Program-made: the position numbers and the translations under genes
Part shown: piece by piece, positions 63,955-64,000 of the stretch
How positions within the stretch are numbered: the stretch's first letter is position 1
How the letters are laid out: each line of letters begins with the position of its first letter
The notes under the pieces: generated by a model
The model's database searches: none
What the model was told of the DNA's origin: nothing
Seen by the model: only the letters and a program-made list of their open reading frames with translations
NCBI GenBank assembly: GCA_963799455.1
Contig: CAWCXF010000005.1
Span: 277,549-341,548, forward strand
Source of the DNA: CAWCXF01 sp963799455
GTDB taxonomy: Bacteria; Pseudomonadota; Alphaproteobacteria; Rhodobacterales; Rhodobacteraceae
Direction of reading: 5' to 3'
DNA: 64,000 nucleotides

Positions 63955-64000
63955 ATGGGCGAGATGAAGACGCCGACGCAGGTGCCCGACATCGCCTTGC
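63955..64000 (+). CDS. Start of the next gene, probably egtD, cut by window edge
   Basis: ATG at 63955, one base after the egtB stop, opens MGEMKTPTQVPDIAL before the window ends. Fifteen residues do not allow recognition. In ergothioneine loci egtD (histidine N-alpha-methyltransferase) commonly follows egtB, so this is the likely identity by context only. Confidence 0.5.
   Translation, partial: MGEMKTPTQVPDIAL

Overview
The window looks like a very GC-rich alphaproteobacterium, most likely a member of the Rhodobacterales. This is inferred from gene content: a cysQ / DUF4170 / kdtA / lpxK lipopolysaccharide block, mutY next to a DUF721 gene, an imuA-imuB-dnaE2 mutagenesis cassette behind a GAAC-N7-GAAC LexA box, peptide ABC and TRAP transporters, and an ergothioneine locus. 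No rRNA, tRNA or CRISPR array was seen.

Layout. Positions 1-11003 are a graveyard of insertion sequences. Decayed IS5, IS256 and IS110 transposases come first. Then an IS256-type element (about 3337-7340) is split by an IS21-type element (4408-7010, 7-bp target duplication). After these lie a broken IS3 pair and an IS5-type element (8674-11000) split by another IS256-type element (9538-10963, 8-bp target duplication). Positions 11065-16894 hold the LexA-controlled imuA-imuB-dnaE2 cassette, with a frameshift in dnaE2. Positions 16983-25185 hold a PhoD phosphatase, a Uma2-type protein, two serine recombinases, a second and intact copy of the 9.5-kb IS256-type element that cuts off a CHASE-domain sensor, and an IS903-type element. 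Positions 25557-33151 are housekeeping genes of extreme GC content: an Lrp regulator with a LysE exporter, mutY, a DUF721 gene, and lipid A / Kdo genes. An 81-bp palindrome made from IS256 ends sits among the last of these.

At about 33.15 kb base composition changes and a peptide permease starts without its N-terminal half. This is either a recombination join or an assembly join. From there to 48.5 kb lie two peptide-type ABC transporters with a short-chain dehydrogenase, an MFS carrier, a D-threonine-aldolase-like enzyme, an XRE-cupin regulator, an FAD amine/amino-acid oxidase and a D-2-hydroxyacid dehydrogenase. They read as one uptake and catabolic cluster for a D- or N-substituted amino acid. 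An IS3 element (about 48.8-50.1 kb) and a fused membrane / spermidine-synthase-like protein follow. Positions 53047-55302 are a sulfur module: a periplasmic rhodanese, a YeeE/TsuA-type channel and a 56-residue protein. Positions 55943-62208 are a TRAP transporter with an Ldh-type oxidoreductase, PdxA2 and a DUF1537 kinase, the signature of four-carbon sugar-acid (threonate-like) catabolism. The window ends in egtB and the first codons of a following gene, probably egtD.

Caution on reading frames. Many otherwise conserved genes carry single-base frameshifts. At nine places in plus-strand genes the frame is restored by removing one T directly before a C. Such genes are given as one feature across the shift. 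These shifts may be sequence errors rather than true pseudogenes.
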